A stretch of DNA of 64,000 bases, taken from the NCBI GenBank assembly GCA_017640785.1, contig JAEPPZ010000003.1, positions 51,899 to 115,898 of the forward strand, read 5' to 3'. The position numbers were made by a program, and so were the translations under genes. The notes under the pieces are model-generated. The model was not told the DNA's origin. It searched no databases and saw only the letters and a list, made by a program, of their open reading frames with translations. Below are positions 1 through 9,022 of this stretch, piece by piece (positions within the stretch are counted from its first letter, which is position 1; the number at the start of each line of letters is the position of its first letter). This DNA is from Balneola sp. GTDB lineage: Bacteria; Bacteroidota; Rhodothermia; Balneolales; Balneolaceae.

Positions 1-121
1 AATGTTCTTCTGCATCAATAATACTCTTGAAATTATCTACGTAATCAAGATTACTATTTCCTTTGAATTCGAAATCAACTGATAGTGCTTTTTTAATATT
101 TTCCAGAGTAAGTTTTTCCAT
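1..121 (-). CDS. Partial gene start, possibly LpxD-like acyltransferase N-terminus
   Basis: Only the first 40 codons are inside the window; the gene runs off the left edge. The start codon is the ATG read from 121, and the peptide begins MEKLTLENIKKALSV and continues with a FKGNSNLDYVDNFKSI segment. The layout (helix, short beta strand, 'DAEEH') resembles the N-terminal uridine-binding domain of LpxD-type UDP-acylglucosamine N-acyltransferases, which usually continue into a hexapeptide beta-helix. That assignment is a guess from a short stretch. It lies 11 bp downstream of the PIG-L gene on the same strand, so it is probably the next gene of the glycan operon. Confidence 0.45.
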   Translation of the reverse strand, partial: MEKLTLENIKKALSVDFEFKGNSNLDYVDNFKSIIDAEEH

Positions 122-132
122 CAAAATATATT

Positions 133-783
133 TCAGACCTTCAACCTAACAACTTCAAATGCTTCAGCATAAGGTTCTCCAATTTGAACTCCTCTTACTC
201 TTGCTAAGCCTTCCATAAATTCTTTGGTAAAGTATGGTCGCTGTTTTATAAACTGAGACTCATACACCTGCATCATTTCCCATTTTTTATCTAAGTGTGG
301 CTGGCTAAGTTTAACAAATGCTTGTGTTGAAAAGCTTACATGATTCCAAGGTAATTCATAACCCCAAATACTAGCATGTTTAAAAGCACGTAACCCTTCA
401 TTGTAGACAACTTCATGATCTTGATGAAGATCGCTTCCAGAAGGCACCAAAACCAGATCAGGTAATATTGAATTTTTCAATTTCACCATCTCTTCTAAAA
501 CTTCTTGTCTATGATATGAAAGCATACGAACCTGGTAGTCATAAACATGCAGGTTTGATGCAGGGAGTCCCAAAATCCGCATGGAAGCTAAAAATTCTTT
601 TTTTAGCATATCTGGATCAGATCCTTCAGGCAAAGAGGCTCTGGCAGTAGAAAAAGCCGCTACATAAATATCGATTCCTTCTTCAAAAAAACGAGCCATA
701 GTACCACCACACCCTAGCTCTGCATCATCAGTATGTGGTGCTAAAACTAGTACTCTATTAATTCCTTTCAAACTCATAGCCAT
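133..783 (-). CDS. PIG-L/LmbE family deacetylase
   Basis: This 216-residue protein has the PIG-L (LmbE) zinc deacetylase signatures: PHTDDAELGCGGT at residues 16-28, which holds the His/Asp-Asp zinc and catalytic positions, and HQDH at 120-123. Family members remove N-acetyl groups from GlcNAc-type sugars on lipid or nucleotide carriers. The length is normal for a stand-alone domain and there is no signal peptide, so it should be cytosolic. It sits 19 bp downstream of the GNAT gene in a surface-glycan operon with WecE- and WecF-like proteins, so a sugar substrate is likely, but which sugar cannot be read from sequence. ATG3 is an alternative start. Confidence 0.85.
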   Translation of the reverse strand: MAMSLKGINRVLVLAPHTDDAELGCGGTMARFFEEGIDIYVAAFSTARASLPEGSDPDMLKKEFLASMRILGLPASNLHVYDYQVRMLSYHRQEVLEEMVKLKNSILPDLVLVPSGSDLHQDHEVVYNEGLRAFKHASIWGYELPWNHVSFSTQAFVKLSQPHLDKKWEMMQVYESQFIKQRPYFTKEFMEGLARVRGVQIGEPYAEAFEVVRLKV

Positions 784-802
784 TTATTTATTTCTGAAAT
801 TC

Positions 803-1483
803 TTATACCCTTAAATAGAAGATATGATCTATTTTAGACAAAATACGATTTGCTCTGATATGACTTTTAATAGTGTTGAAGTTACTCAATTGCGTACTAT
901 TAATTACAGTAATTGTTTTCCCAATTGCGTTAAAACTCGCCTGTTGCATTTTGGCGTGTAGTCTTTTTCCTCTTGCTCTAGGTAATACCCCGGTCATTAC
1001 ACCTTTGTAGATATTCTCATCTACTTTTCTGATCATATAATAAGCCGATATTCCTTCTTCATCTTTCGACACTACAGTTACTGTGCTTTGTTTAGAAAAA
1101 TTATTTTTAATGGACGCTTCATAATATGACCTGCATTGTTCTCCGGTGAAAAACTCTTTGTTCTTGAATCTGGTATACAAGTCATTATTATCTAAAAAGC
1201 ATTTTTGGGTAATATCAATTATCTGATCCAAATGCTCCTCTTTCGCAAGCTCTATCTCTGAAGTATCCTTAGATATATCCGGAGACACTTGGCTTTCAAA
1301 TTCTATTGCTGATTCTACAAGCTTGAATCCATTACTTTCAGCTTTGTTTATAGAATCCGGATTTTGTGCACTAACCCTCCATTCAATCAATGCATTTTCA
1401 ACACCTGGATTTAATTCATCTATAGATGTTATCTCAAACCAGTCTACTCCATAGAAATCTGTCATCCAGTCGTTTTTTTTCAT
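803..1483 (-). CDS. GNAT acetyltransferase, WecD-like
   Basis: The protein has 226 residues. Its C-terminal half looks like a GNAT fold: the segment GVMTGVLPRARGKRLHAKMQ (residues 161-180) matches the strand-loop-helix that binds the acetyl-CoA pyrophosphate. It is followed by a 'TQLSNFNTIKSH' segment like the asparagine-containing region of sugar acetyltransferases. In enterobacteria WecD, a GNAT, N-acetylates dTDP-Fuc4N between WecE and WecF. Here the gene sits two genes downstream of wecE, which supports the same role. The start overlaps the hexapeptide acyltransferase stop by 4 bp (ATGA). The N-terminal 80 residues are not recognisable. Two candidate acetyltransferases lie side by side, so which one uses the WecE product is open. 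Confidence 0.7.
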   Translation of the reverse strand: MKKNDWMTDFYGVDWFEITSIDELNPGVENALIEWRVSAQNPDSINKAESNGFKLVESAIEFESQVSPDISKDTSEIELAKEEHLDQIIDITQKCFLDNNDLYTRFKNKEFFTGEQCRSYYEASIKNNFSKQSTVTVVSKDEEGISAYYMIRKVDENIYKGVMTGVLPRARGKRLHAKMQQASFNAIGKTITVINSTQLSNFNTIKSHIRANRILSKIDHIFYLRV

Positions 1484-1965
1484 CCCTTCTTTTTAAAGAA
1501 TTTTGCCGGATTACCATACCATATTTCATCATCCGGAACATGAGCACGAACCTGAGAACAAGCTCCGATTATTGTGTTCTTTCCAATTGAAAACCCCGGC
1601 ATTAAAGTTACATTGGCTCCGATTAAAGCTCCATCACCTACACCGGCAACTACTTTTTTATCTCCTTTGGTAAGATCCGGAGTATCAGTTAAAACAAAAC
1701 TATACTTGATTGTGACATTTTTGCCAATAGTTGCATTAGCTGAGATCGTACATCTGCTCCCAAAAGAAGTATTATCACCAATCACTACATTTTCTCTGAT
1801 CTCGCAGTAGGCTGTGAATTTACAATTTGCACCAATTTTGGCACCTTTTCTAACAATACAAAATGGTCCGATTTTGGTATTATCTCCAATTTCTGCCCCT
1901 TCTTCTATATACGCTAAAGGATGGATATCTGTATTTTTTCCGATTTTTGCTTTACTGGATAACAT
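1480..1965 (-). CDS. Left-handed beta-helix (hexapeptide) acyltransferase
   Basis: The 161-residue protein is built of hexapeptide repeats ([IV]G-x-[NT]-x-x), for example IGDNTKIGPF, IGANCKF, IGDNTSFG and IGKNVTIK, over most of its length. A 'PGFSIGKNTIIGACSQV' turn and the terminal YGNPAKFFKK are typical of WbbJ/VatD-like sugar O- or N-acetyltransferases, which act as trimers. It lies 11 bp downstream of wecE and overlaps the GNAT gene. Hexapeptide enzymes such as FdtC acetylate dTDP-amino sugars, so this is an alternative to the GNAT for that step. Otherwise it may O-acetylate the finished unit. Confidence 0.8.
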   Translation of the reverse strand: MLSSKAKIGKNTDIHPLAYIEEGAEIGDNTKIGPFCIVRKGAKIGANCKFTAYCEIRENVVIGDNTSFGSRCTISANATIGKNVTIKYSFVLTDTPDLTKGDKKVVAGVGDGALIGANVTLMPGFSIGKNTIIGACSQVRAHVPDDEIWYGNPAKFFKKKG

Positions 1966-1976
1966 TTAAATAAGTA

Positions 1977-3107
1977 TTAATTATTTGTATAAAAATTAAT
2001 CACTGACTCTATGATATGATCAACCGCTTCGTTTTCTAAACTATAGAACATCGGTAATCTAATCAATTGAGAAGAAAGTGTTTCTGTAATAGGAAGATTC
2101 AGCTCCCCAAAATTTTTCTTATAGTATTCACTTATATGCAAAGGCACATAATGAAAAACAGAATAAACACCTGCATTTCTTAAATACTTTATCAAACTTG
2201 TTCGCTCTTCAAGGTTTTTAGTAATAACATAAAACATATGTGCATTACCCGTACAATTCTCCGGAACGTTTGGCAATGCAATACTTCCTGATTTTTCAAG
2301 GTCTTTTAATCCTTTTCTATATCTTCCGTAAATCTCATTTCTTCTATTTTGAATTACATCGAGATTCTCAAACTGTGCCTTTAAAACTGCTGCATTAATT
2401 TCTGAAGGAAGAAAACTCGATCCTACATCAACCCAGGTATATTTATCAATTTCTCCTCTAAAGAACTTACTCCTGTTTGTACCCTTCTCTCTTATTATTT
2501 CAGCTCGATCAATAAATCTTTCGTTGTTAATAAGGATTGCACCGCCTTCGCCCATACTGTAATTCTTTGTCTCATGAAAGCTATAGCAACCAATATCTCC
2601 TAATGTCCCTAAATATGAATTTCTATATTTTGCATTTACTCCCTGTGCGGCATCTTCGATTACAAACAGATCATGCTTTTTTGCAATTCGCGATATTTCA
2701 TCCATCTCACATGATACCCCAGCATAATGAACCGGAAATATAGCTTTGGTTCTGCCGGTTATTGCACCCTCAATCAAACTCTCATCTATATTCAAGGTGT
2801 CTTTTCTGATATCTACAAAAACAGGAACAGCTCCTCTTAGTATAATTGCATTGGCGGTAGACACAAAAGTATATGAAGGTAAAATAACTTCATCCCCTTC
2901 CTTCAGGTCTATCAACAGCATCGCCATTTCCAGAGCATGGGTACCAGAAGTGGTCAATAATGCTTTCTTTGTTTCAAATTTTGATTCTATAAAATCATTA
3001 CACCATTTCGTAAATTTCCCATCACCGGATACTTTATTAGCAGCATACGCCTCTTTTATATATTCAAGTTCGTTGCCAAACAAATTTTGCTTGTTAAAAG
3101 GAATCAT
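1977..3107 (-). CDS. wecE: dTDP-4-amino-4,6-dideoxygalactose transaminase (WecE/RffA family)
   Basis: A DegT/DnrJ/EryC1/StrS aminotransferase of 376 residues, the same length as E. coli WecE as I recall it. The PLP lysine is Lys181 in SFHETKNYSMGEGGA, and the PLP-ring Asp152 is in VIEDAAQG. The 'FHETKN' context is characteristic of WecE rather than of ArnB or PseC. The family transfers an amino group from glutamate to dTDP-4-keto-6-deoxy-D-glucose, giving dTDP-Fuc4N. No rmlA/rmlB genes for dTDP-sugar supply lie in the window. It overlaps the WecF-like gene by 4 bp, so the two are probably translationally coupled. This is the best-supported gene of the cluster. Confidence 0.9.
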   Translation of the reverse strand: MIPFNKQNLFGNELEYIKEAYAANKVSGDGKFTKWCNDFIESKFETKKALLTTSGTHALEMAMLLIDLKEGDEVILPSYTFVSTANAIILRGAVPVFVDIRKDTLNIDESLIEGAITGRTKAIFPVHYAGVSCEMDEISRIAKKHDLFVIEDAAQGVNAKYRNSYLGTLGDIGCYSFHETKNYSMGEGGAILINNERFIDRAEIIREKGTNRSKFFRGEIDKYTWVDVGSSFLPSEINAAVLKAQFENLDVIQNRRNEIYGRYRKGLKDLEKSGSIALPNVPENCTGNAHMFYVITKNLEERTSLIKYLRNAGVYSVFHYVPLHISEYYKKNFGELNLPITETLSSQLIRLPMFYSLENEAVDHIIESVINFYTNN

Positions 3108-4153
3108 GCTGTAAAGACCTGCTTTAAATCAGATTGAAGTTTTTCTTTTGAAAAATAAGCCTTAACTATTTCCGAATTTTTATTTGCGATGTCTTCTGTT
3201 ACTCGCTCAAGTTCCAGCTCAGATGTACAATATACTTTTATATTCAGTTGTTCGAAATAATCCCAAGTTGTCACTTCTTTTCTTATAAATACTTTCTTTC
3301 CCAAACCAATAAGGTTTATGATATTTCCCATTGCCTGCTGTCTTTGGTGATTGAATAAAGCTATATCAAGGCTTGAGAGCATTTTTTGATATTCATCCAA
3401 AGGTAAAAAATTTGTAAGCGGCATAAAGTTACTTCCAAACAATAATTCGCCTTCTTTTATCACCTTTTCTGCATGGTCATCACTACCATATGAAAGTGGG
3501 CAAACTATATTATAATTCTGTAAGCCTTTCTTAGCTAATTCTTCTTTTAAAGCCCTAAACATTTCAAGATGACAATTGCCTGGGTCAGAAGAATTACCAA
3601 CTAATATATTAAGACTATCTTGATTTATACCTTCTGTAATAGTAGAAGTAAAAATATTACTAGGGTATTTAAAACTTTTAATCCTCTCTCCTCTGGGGTT
3701 GAAAAACTTATTTATATTTTCGTACTCACCATCAATTTCTACTACAATAAAGCCAAGATTTCTGACTACAAACTTCTTAAAAAAAGAAAGTAGTTTTAAC
3801 TTTAAGCTATTCCTTAAGACCTCCTTATAAACATCATCCCCCCAAGTAAACCAATAGCTTTTCTTTAAATTCCAGGGCATCAGAAAAAGAAGTAAAAATG
3901 TCATAGCCTCATTCAAGCCATGCAAAACAATACGATCAGCTTTATTTATATCCCTTATTAAAGATATTAAGGAAGCAAATCCGATTTTAGTTAACGAATA
4001 ATTTAGTTTTTGTACCTTTGAGTTCTCAGGAAGTCTTTTCTTCTGATCTTTTTGAAATATCACATATTTCATCTCCAGTTCAGAGAAAGATTTTTCTACG
4101 AAACCAATAAACTGGTGAATAAAAACGACATTTGGTGAAATATGGAGAATCAA
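3104..4153 (-). CDS. wecF: WecF-like 4-acetamido-4,6-dideoxygalactose transferase (GT56)
   Basis: The 349-residue protein matches the plan of WecF glycosyltransferases: VLHGLNEAM at 76-84, YWFTWGDDVY at 100-109 (WecF has a W-G-D/A-D-L-Y motif), LVGNSSDPGNCH at 184-195 and LFNHQRQQAMGN at 266-277. WecF moves Fuc4NAc from dTDP-Fuc4NAc onto the lipid-linked ECA disaccharide at the inner face of the membrane. The acceptor here is unknown. The start is a TTG at 4153 with no ATG nearby; the frame stays open upstream, so the start is uncertain. It is divergent from the flippase gene and heads the operon with wecE. Confidence 0.75.
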   Translation of the reverse strand: MILHISPNVVFIHQFIGFVEKSFSELEMKYVIFQKDQKKRLPENSKVQKLNYSLTKIGFASLISLIRDINKADRIVLHGLNEAMTFLLLFLMPWNLKKSYWFTWGDDVYKEVLRNSLKLKLLSFFKKFVVRNLGFIVVEIDGEYENINKFFNPRGERIKSFKYPSNIFTSTITEGINQDSLNILVGNSSDPGNCHLEMFRALKEELAKKGLQNYNIVCPLSYGSDDHAEKVIKEGELLFGSNFMPLTNFLPLDEYQKMLSSLDIALFNHQRQQAMGNIINLIGLGKKVFIRKEVTTWDYFEQLNIKVYCTSELELERVTEDIANKNSEIVKAYFSKEKLQSDLKQVFTA

Positions 4154-4283
4154 AAACTGATATATTTTCAGTGAATTTTTTTGATGATATTAAATAAGCA
4201 TCATAAAAACATGTAATACTTTAAGAAGAATCAATCCGGCATTAAATACACTTAAATTTTTTGCTCAATTACTAAGGCATTTT

Positions 4284-5759
4284 TTGGGAATAATTATAAA
4301 TCAAAGCATACGAAACGCGATAATATCCTATTCCGGTATTATAATCGGGTTCATTTCTACCATAATCCTTTTTCCGTTCATATTGGGTGCAGAACGTTTC
4401 GGTCTTACAAGAACACTTATTGCTATTATGACCATTTGTGTTCAATTGGTAAACCTTGGAATTCCAAATTCCATAATTAAATTTTTTCCATTTCTGGCTG
4501 AAAAAACTAAAAACCCTCAAGGACTTTTTTGGCTTTTTATTATCCCTCCTTCTATTGGATTGTTAGTTTTTGTTCTAATTTTTTTAGGATTCAAAGACAC
4601 CGTATTGGGGTTTTATTCTGATAGCTCTTTACTTACTGATTACTACTATTTTATAATCCCTTTGGTATTTTCTGTTGCGGCATTTGGACTTTTAAATTCG
4701 TTTATTAAAGCTTCATTTAATACTGTTTTTGCTTCTTTCCTTCAAGAGATTTTGCTCAGGCTAATTGTTATTGCGGACCTGATTCTATTCTATTTCGGTC
4801 TTGTTAGCTTTGATCAATTCATAATCATTTTTGTTTTAAACTACACCCTACAATACATTATCTTGTTTGCTTACGCTCTTCAGAAAGGGTATCTAAACTT
4901 TAGCCCATCAAAAAAGCCTTTCGATAAAACCGCCCGAAAAAACATCTCACAATATAGTTTTTTTGCTTTTTTTAGCGGATTTACAACCATCTTGGTTGGG
5001 AATATTGACCTGATTATGGTTGACATCTTTGAAGGTCTGGAAAAAACCGGTGTTTATGCTGTAGCTCTCTATGTAGGTGCTGTAATTTCAATTCCAAGAA
5101 GATCGATTTCTAAAATATCTTTCCCAGTAATTTCAAGATCTTTTAAAGAAAACGATCTCAATAATATTGACGATGTTTATAAAAAGTCTTCTTTAAACCA
5201 GCTTTTGATAGGGCTTCTTATCTACATTGGGGTCATTGCAAACACTGATAATTTATATGCACTTCTTCCTGAAGTTTTTGCCGAAGGGAGCATCGTTATT
5301 ATTATCATAGGACTTGCAAATCTTTTTGATGTCGCAACAGGAGCAAATGGACAAATAATTATTTCTTCCAAATACTATAAATTTGATTTCATTTCTTCCT
5401 CTATACTTATGATCGTTTCCATAATACTGAATGCCATTTTGATTCCTGTTTACGGATTAACAGGAGCAGCAATTGCTACTGCTTCTTCTATTGGAATTTA
5501 TAACATAATTAAAATGATCTATGTTTGGGCAAAATTTGGCATGCAACCATTTGCTTGGAAGACACTTGGTGTAATTGCTTTGGGGATTTCTGTACTTTAT
5601 ATATCGACATTTTTACCCCAACTTTCTAATATATATTTCGATGTAGTCATCAGATCATTACTGATGGCTGTTCTTTATATGGGGTCAGTTTGGGTTTTTA
5701 ATCTTTCTGAAGAAATAAATAGCGTTATAAAAGGGGTCGTTAAAAGAAAAAAAAACTGA
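4284..5759 (+). CDS. Polysaccharide/oligosaccharide flippase (Wzx/MOP superfamily)
   Basis: A 491-residue, very hydrophobic protein with about 12-14 predicted membrane helices, beginning NQSIRNAIISYSGIIIGFIS. This is typical of lipid-linked oligosaccharide flippases of the MOP superfamily. It should move an undecaprenyl-linked glycan across the inner membrane. The neighbouring WecE/WecF-like genes suggest the repeat unit contains Fuc4NAc. The only usable start is TTG at 4284, preceded by AGG at 4275-4277; the frame remains open upstream to 4194 without ATG or GTG. The promoter must lie in the 130-bp divergent gap shared with wecF. Confidence 0.85.
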   Translation: MGIIINQSIRNAIISYSGIIIGFISTIILFPFILGAERFGLTRTLIAIMTICVQLVNLGIPNSIIKFFPFLAEKTKNPQGLFWLFIIPPSIGLLVFVLIFLGFKDTVLGFYSDSSLLTDYYYFIIPLVFSVAAFGLLNSFIKASFNTVFASFLQEILLRLIVIADLILFYFGLVSFDQFIIIFVLNYTLQYIILFAYALQKGYLNFSPSKKPFDKTARKNISQYSFFAFFSGFTTILVGNIDLIMVDIFEGLEKTGVYAVALYVGAVISIPRRSISKISFPVISRSFKENDLNNIDDVYKKSSLNQLLIGLLIYIGVIANTDNLYALLPEVFAEGSIVIIIIGLANLFDVATGANGQIIISSKYYKFDFISSSILMIVSIILNAILIPVYGLTGAAIATASSIGIYNIIKMIYVWAKFGMQPFAWKTLGVIALGISVLYISTFLPQLSNIYFDVVIRSLLMAVLYMGSVWVFNLSEEINSVIKGVVKRKKN

Positions 5760-5833
5760 TGTAAGATTTTCATTAGTAAAGAAACTCTCCATATCTAGTC
5801 TTATCTTAAATCGAATTTTAAGAGAACTAATTA

Positions 5834-7093
5834 ATGGCCAAAGCAAAATACACAACACACCTCGGAATGGTAGATATACTCCCGGATGAATCCCCAAAAT
5901 GGAGAGCGCTGGAAAATATCATTCACGAAGAAGCAGCAAAGTTTAATTTTGAAGAGATCAGAACTCCAATTATGGAGCAAACTGAACTAATTAAACGAGG
6001 CATCGGCCAACTTACCGATATTGTAACGAAAGAGATCTTTGCATTTACCAAAGGGGAAAGTAATTATGTACTTCGTCCTGAGTTGACAGCTCCTGTTGTA
6101 AGAGCATTTGTTCAACATCACCTGGACCAAAGAGGAGGTTCTCAAAAACTGTATTACATTGGGCCGATGTTCCGTGCTGAGCGACCTCAAAAAGGAAGAC
6201 AGCGACAATTCCATCAATTTGGAGTTGAGGTTATAGGTACTGATAATCCGGTTGCAGATGTAGAATGTATTGCTTTTATGATTCGCATTTATCAAAGAAT
6301 TGGAATCAAAAATTTCGAATTGAAATTAAACTCAGTCGGTGATCCTGAAAGCAGAGAAAATTATAAGTCTGTTTTAAAAGAATACCTCAAACCTCATTTT
6401 GATAAGCTGAGTGAGCTCTCCCAAAAGAGATTTGAAAAAAATCCTATGAGAATTCTGGATTCAAAAGAACCCGAAGATCAGGAATTCATCAAGAACGCCC
6501 CTGTAATAAGTGATCATTTAAATGAAGAATCGAAAGCCCACTTTGAACAGGTTTGCGAAATGCTCTCTTCACTAAATATCGAATACACTCTTGATCCTCT
6601 TTTAGTTCGGGGTATGGATTATTACACAAGAACCGCTTTTGAATTAACAAGCTCTGACCTTGGCTCTCAGGATGCGCTGGCAGGTGGTGGTCGATATGAT
6701 TTGCTTGTAGAAGAAATTGGAGGCAAACCTACTCCTGCCGTTGGATTTGCAGCCGGAATGGAACGTCTTTTTATTGCATGCGAAGAACTTGGGATTTCTT
6801 TGGCAGATGAAAAAAAAGTTGATGTATTTATTGTTAGCCTTGGGGAAGATGCTCGAAAATGGGCATTAAAAACTTTGCCTTTATTCAGGGAAAATGGGGT
6901 TTCAGCTACAATGGATTATCTTGACCGCTCGATGAGAGCTCAAATGAAAGATGCGAATAGAGAAAATGCTTCATTTACATTGATAGTTGGAGACAATGAA
7001 CTGAAGGAGCAGAAATTCACTCTCAGAAACATGAAAGAAAGTGAAGAAGCTCAGTTAACGATCGATGAAATTTTATCCAAACTTTCTCAATAA
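5834..7093 (+). CDS. hisS: Histidyl-tRNA synthetase
   Basis: The class II synthetase has 419 residues. Motif 2 is YYIGPMFRAERPQKGRQRQF (107-126), the HisRS-specific motif is RGMDYYTRT (259-267), and motif 3 is GFAAGMERL (304-312). RPELTAP (81-87) and GGGRYD (284-289) are also family hallmarks. The C-terminal ~90 residues form the anticodon-binding domain (VFIVSLGEDARKWA onward). Length and motifs indicate an intact housekeeping enzyme charging tRNA-His in the cytosol. It follows the flippase gene by 74 bp on the same strand and may share its transcript. Confidence 0.97.
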   Translation: MAKAKYTTHLGMVDILPDESPKWRALENIIHEEAAKFNFEEIRTPIMEQTELIKRGIGQLTDIVTKEIFAFTKGESNYVLRPELTAPVVRAFVQHHLDQRGGSQKLYYIGPMFRAERPQKGRQRQFHQFGVEVIGTDNPVADVECIAFMIRIYQRIGIKNFELKLNSVGDPESRENYKSVLKEYLKPHFDKLSELSQKRFEKNPMRILDSKEPEDQEFIKNAPVISDHLNEESKAHFEQVCEMLSSLNIEYTLDPLLVRGMDYYTRTAFELTSSDLGSQDALAGGGRYDLLVEEIGGKPTPAVGFAAGMERLFIACEELGISLADEKKVDVFIVSLGEDARKWALKTLPLFRENGVSATMDYLDRSMRAQMKDANRENASFTLIVGDNELKEQKFTLRNMKESEEAQLTIDEILSKLSQ

Positions 7094-7168
7094 AAAACAA
7101 ACGCCATACTGGTAAAAAGAGTTATTCCGACTTATACTCCAAATGGATAATTAAACTAACTTTAATTT

Positions 7169-9022
7169 ATGTCTGAATATATAGCTGTTGGTCTTGCAAG
7201 TGTATTGGCATTGGGGATATCTGCTCAATGGCTTGCGTGGAGGACAAAGTTACCTGCAATTTTACTTTTATTAGGTTTCGGAATTATTGCCGGTCCAGTC
7301 ACCGGCTTACTAGATCCCGATAAACTTATGGGTGATTTATTAAGCCCTTTTGTTTCTATCTCTGTGGCTATTATTCTTTTTGAAGGCGGACTCAGCTTGA
7401 AAATGTCTGAATTCCGAAAAATTGGCGGTACGGTAATCAAGCTCATTACTATTGGAGTTGTTGTTACCTGGACATTAGCTTCGTTGGCAGCGCTTTATAT
7501 TTTGGATCTTGGGTTAGAGTTATCCGTTCTGTTTGGAGCAATACTTATTGTAACCGGACCAACCGTTATTGTGCCTTTGCTCAGGCAGGTACGACCTACG
7601 GAAACCGCCGGCTCTGTAGTAAAGTGGGAAGGAATTGTAAACGACCCGATCGGAGCTATGATGGCCGTTCTTGTTTTTGAAGTCATCATTTCAGGTGGCT
7701 TTTCAAATATGGATGGTCACGCTGGTTTAGTAATTATACAAACTCTGGCGTATGGAACGTTCTTTGGCGCAATTGGTGCAGGAATTATGTACTTCACTCT
7801 CAAGAAACACTGGATTCCTGATTACCTGCAAAATCCCGTAACCCTGATGGTTGTTGTTGGAGTGTTTGTAATTTCAAATCATCTGCAGCATGAATCGGGT
7901 CTTTTAACCGTAACTGTGATGGGTATCATACTTGCTAATCAGAAATCTGCCCGTATTAAACACATCATAGAATTTAAGGAGAACCTACAGGTACTTTTGA
8001 TTTCCGCTCTATTTATTCTTCTGGCATCAAGACTAGAAGTATCAGCACTTGAATTCTTTAATTGGGGTGCTGCTTTATTTATACTAGCTCTTATTTTGGT
8101 AATACGTCCTGCTGCGATTTTCTTTTCAACACTTGGCTCTAACCTTAATTGGAGAGAAAAAGCCTTTGTAGCGTGGATGGCTCCCAGAGGTATTGTAGCT
8201 GCTGCAATATCTGCGGTATTTGCTCTCCGTTTAGAACAGGAAGGTTATGCTGAAGCCGAACAACTAGTTCCATACACCTTTATTGTAATTATTGCTACTG
8301 TAACTATTTATGGATTATCTGCAAGCCCGGTTGCAAAGCTCTTAGGTGTTGCCAAAGCTGCTCCTAAAGGTGTGGTTATTGTTGGTGCCCACAACTGGGC
8401 CAGAATGATCGCTCATGCTATCAAAGAGTTTGGATTTAAAGTATTGGTTGCCGATTCTAACTGGGAAAATATAACTAAAGCCAGAAAGTCCGGTCTGGAT
8501 ACCTATTATGGAAATATCCTTTCAGAATATGCTATGGACGAAATTGATCTGGATGGCATTGGAAAAACTTTGGCCTTGACTCCTAATGATGAAGTAAATT
8601 CATTAACGGCCATTCAATTTGCAGAGATCTTCGGTAATTCTTCGGTATTCCAGTTACCACCGCTTTCAACAGCAAGCAAAAAAGAGTTGGAATCAAATGA
8701 TTCCCTTGGTGGACGAACACTATTCTCAAAAGAGATGAATTTTGATAGGATCTCAGAATTTTTAAGATCCGGGGCAGGTATTCGAAAAACCCCTATTACA
8801 TCTGAATTTTCTTTTGAAAATTATGAAAAAAAATATGGTGATAAAGCATTACCTTTATTTGTGGTCTCAAGTTCAAATACAATAGAACCTTTTTCACTTG
8901 ATAATCCTCCTTCACCTCAGGCAGGAGATACAATCATAGGTCTTGTCTCAGAAGATGCTGATTCAAAGAATCCATCAGATATTGAAACGGATCAAAAACT
9001 AGATCCAAATTTGCCGCACTGA
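7169..9022 (+). CDS. CPA1-type cation:proton antiporter with C-terminal nucleotide-binding-like domain
   Basis: The 617-residue protein has an N-terminal block of about 12 membrane helices (to ~residue 395) with the ion-site motif GIVNDPIGAMMAVLVFE, typical of NhaP-type Na+(K+)/H+ exchangers. After it comes a Rossmann-like, TrkA-N-resembling domain starting GVVIVGAHNWARMIA. Its dinucleotide glycine motif is degenerate (VGAHNWA instead of GxGxxG), so nucleotide binding is doubtful. A charged tail closes the protein. It probably moves monovalent cations against protons at the inner membrane. The stop TGA overlaps the ATG of lysA by one base, so the two are likely translationally coupled. Confidence 0.88.
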   Translation: MSEYIAVGLASVLALGISAQWLAWRTKLPAILLLLGFGIIAGPVTGLLDPDKLMGDLLSPFVSISVAIILFEGGLSLKMSEFRKIGGTVIKLITIGVVVTWTLASLAALYILDLGLELSVLFGAILIVTGPTVIVPLLRQVRPTETAGSVVKWEGIVNDPIGAMMAVLVFEVIISGGFSNMDGHAGLVIIQTLAYGTFFGAIGAGIMYFTLKKHWIPDYLQNPVTLMVVVGVFVISNHLQHESGLLTVTVMGIILANQKSARIKHIIEFKENLQVLLISALFILLASRLEVSALEFFNWGAALFILALILVIRPAAIFFSTLGSNLNWREKAFVAWMAPRGIVAAAISAVFALRLEQEGYAEAEQLVPYTFIVIIATVTIYGLSASPVAKLLGVAKAAPKGVVIVGAHNWARMIAHAIKEFGFKVLVADSNWENITKARKSGLDTYYGNILSEYAMDEIDLDGIGKTLALTPNDEVNSLTAIQFAEIFGNSSVFQLPPLSTASKKELESNDSLGGRTLFSKEMNFDRISEFLRSGAGIRKTPITSEFSFENYEKKYGDKALPLFVVSSSNTIEPFSLDNPPSPQAGDTIIGLVSEDADSKNPSDIETDQKLDPNLPH

